Source of the DNA: Symbiodinium microadriaticum
Lineage: Eukaryota; Sar; Dinophyceae; Suessiales; Symbiodiniaceae
Direction of reading: 5' to 3'
DNA length: 64,000 nucleotides
NCBI GenBank assembly: GCA_001939145.1
Contig: LSRX01000312.1
Coordinates: 474,113 to 538,112 of the forward strand
Position numbers and translations under genes: made by a program. Within the stretch, counting starts at the first letter, position 1; the number at the start of each line of letters is the position of its first letter. The notes beneath the pieces are model-generated. The model saw only the letters and a program-made list of their open reading frames with translations, searched no databases and was not told the DNA's origin. Positions 62,322 to 64,000 of the stretch are shown here, in pieces.

Positions 62322-64000
62322 GAGACCTTGCTTAGCGGATGACCTGCACAGGGGGTTGCGTGGCTTATGCCGCTGCAAAGTGAGCTTTCTCTTCCTTCCC
62401 AGCACTTCTCGGCCGCACCTCGGCCGCAGGACGCAACCGTCGGAGACGGTTTGTTGAAGGAGGCTGCAAGTCAAGAGCTGTGCCTGCCTTCCTTGAAAGC
62501 AGTTGCGTCCTTGGGCTTGTGATCCTGAATGCTATACGGCCAAACACCTTAGACGTCCCAAGCCCCAAATTGGAGCATGCGCTAACTGCATTCTCCTGCG
62601 ACGTTGTTGGGATGTGCTGGCCAGATGCTCCTTTGCAGTAATGGCAAAAGCTGCAACAAGCCTCCTGTACAGAGCAGCTGAGAGACAGCCCTCGGCAAAG
62701 AGCAATAGCTGATGAAATCATGCAAGTTGCAGGGTTGAGGGCTCAAGCAGCTTATACAATTGACCAACCCTGTTATGGAATAGGTCCGGTAGTTAGGGCT
62801 GATCATCTCGGCTGCACAAAATCCAGATGTTTTATCGGCATCTCCGAGCACCAGCGGTGGCACGGTTTCTGAAATGCAGGATTTCTGTAGTTTAGGAGAG
62901 GGTTGAGCATTTAGGGTTTTGTGTTTACGGCGAGAGTTCTGTATATGGTGGTGCCAGGGCCGCGTTTTTGCGACGCAGCTGGCATACTGCTAGTCGAGCA
63001 GGTCACCCTATACCTATCGGGGTAGTATAAGGTCCCGATTTGCTACGGAAATGTTTACCTGAAGACAGTTGTTGTAAGGAGGCTAGACAAGCAGGTCGGC
63101 GTCACGTCCGGTGCACAGCGGAATCCGCCAGGATGGTCACAGCCTTCCGGTCAGGTAAAGGCCGCCCAGGCATCTAGACTCAGATTTATCCGATCACTGA
63201 CATAGCCGTTTTTGAGAAAGAAACCTGGCAGCCGGACGTAAGCAGCGCTGTGACTATCTATTTGGTGGTGAACCGGAGGTAGCGAAGCCATGTTTTCAGC
63301 TTTTGAGGACTGTGCTTCGAATTTAATGAGACGTTTGTTCTTGAGCAGCCGTCTCACACAGATGGTGTCCAGCTGCCCTTATCGTGTATATCACCATTGT
63401 GTGAACGTCTGGTGAAGCGCTACAGGTCCGTAGCTCAGGGCGTTGAACTGGACTCCATATCTTGTCCTGCACGGCGGGAGTAATTATCACCGAGGAGTCC
63501 ACCCATTCCGTACTACCCGCAGAGCAGTGTCATTCCTAATTGCAGCTTGGGTTAATCTAGTTATCTGGTTTCTCTTGGCAGCTCCGGTGGACCCTCTCTG
63601 AGTGTCTAGTGTTTTAAGATGGGTATTTGGAAATTAGGAATTGCTATCGTGTGCGCGAACACCACTTGGTACATGTGTACAACACGCCCTGAAATCGAAA
63701 TTACGTGCCATGTGACGAATTTCTGAATCCCTCTCTAGGTTTTGCTGAATTTCGTGGTGTGAGGTCGATGCTGAGAACTACTGCGCGACTCGGTGGTTGA
63801 ATCCCCGGGGTTGTTGCGGGCTCGGCTTGCTAGCTCTTTGAGCACGACCTCGCTTTCAACCGTGCCTTCTGCAGTTCTTCGTACAGGGCAGTGTCAGGTC
63901 AGGCGTTGAGTTACTTTTCCACCTGGTGGATGACTTGCTTGCTTGCTTGAGGGCTTAACATCGAACTGCCAGGGAACTGCCCAAGGCCAGGCTAGGCCGA
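62322..64000. other. 3' flank of the zinc-finger gene, no gene seen
   Basis: Almost free of telomere-type repeats (one TTTAGGG at 62910). Open frames of 60-118 codons on both strands have no recognised motifs. A tRNA-like start at 63426 lacks matching arms. Confidence 0.45.

Noticed and set aside
63426-63500. tRNA-like start GGTCCGTAGCTCAG
   Set aside because: No matching D-stem closure, T arm or acceptor pairing.

Overview
This window looks like nuclear DNA of a dinoflagellate, most likely a Symbiodiniaceae-type alga. The evidence is mixed. The DNA is littered with TTTAGGG/CCCTAAA telomere-type repeats far from any chromosome end. Exons are tiny and sit in long introns with GA, GC or GT donors. 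All recognisable coding sequence is on the + strand. A single-exon CCCH zinc-finger gene of the kind common in dinoflagellates closes the window, with a partial match to the 3' end of the dinoflagellate spliced leader just upstream. The genus cannot be fixed from this sequence.

Because exons are 27-330 bp, plain open reading frames mostly miss the genes. By joining exon fragments across splice sites I find three paralogous glycosyltransferase-like genes in tandem order: copy A (about 4.98-10.4 kb), copy C (about 21.4-29 kb, perhaps to 37.2 kb) and copy B (about 46.2-55.6 kb). All share a D-[LMV]-PEE-[FY]-F segment, a DLIRYALLYHHGG-type segment followed by a DxD motif (YMDADF in A and B, MEPDA in C), and a CFADE-x-SFVPDHFAY segment (A and B). 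This is the pattern of DxD-type glycosyltransferases of the GT32/sugar-binding-region class. A fourth gene (30.9-33.2 kb) encodes a four-helix membrane protein resembling the bestrophin-like DUF4239 family; it may lie inside an intron of copy C. The fifth (61.5-62.3 kb) is the intronless CCCH zinc-finger gene. Several isolated exon candidates (12.8, 15.1, 37.8, 42.0, 42.2, 44.7, 45.7, 51.0, 53.9, 59.0, 60.4 kb) have good codon character and acceptor sites but no recognised family.

The rest is intronic or intergenic. It holds many degenerate telomere-type tracts in both orientations, at least six families of short inverted-repeat (MITE-like) elements of 80-120 bp, large microsatellite blocks (0.5-0.9, 10.8-11.2, 23.9-24.5, 44.0-44.2, 49.0, 58.3-58.6 and 59.2-59.4 kb), a CAGCAA-rich minisatellite (24.6-25.5 kb), and a 123-base assembly gap.

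The most interesting pattern is in the introns. In 18 introns that I could place by protein continuity only five have a GT donor; seven have GA and six GC, and 16 of the 18 downstream exons begin with G. Many introns carry TTTAGGG-oriented repeats near the donor and CCCTAAA-oriented repeats near the acceptor, so the intron ends could pair. One intron is bounded by a duplicated piece of exon and contains a MITE-like hairpin, which suggests intron gain by element insertion.
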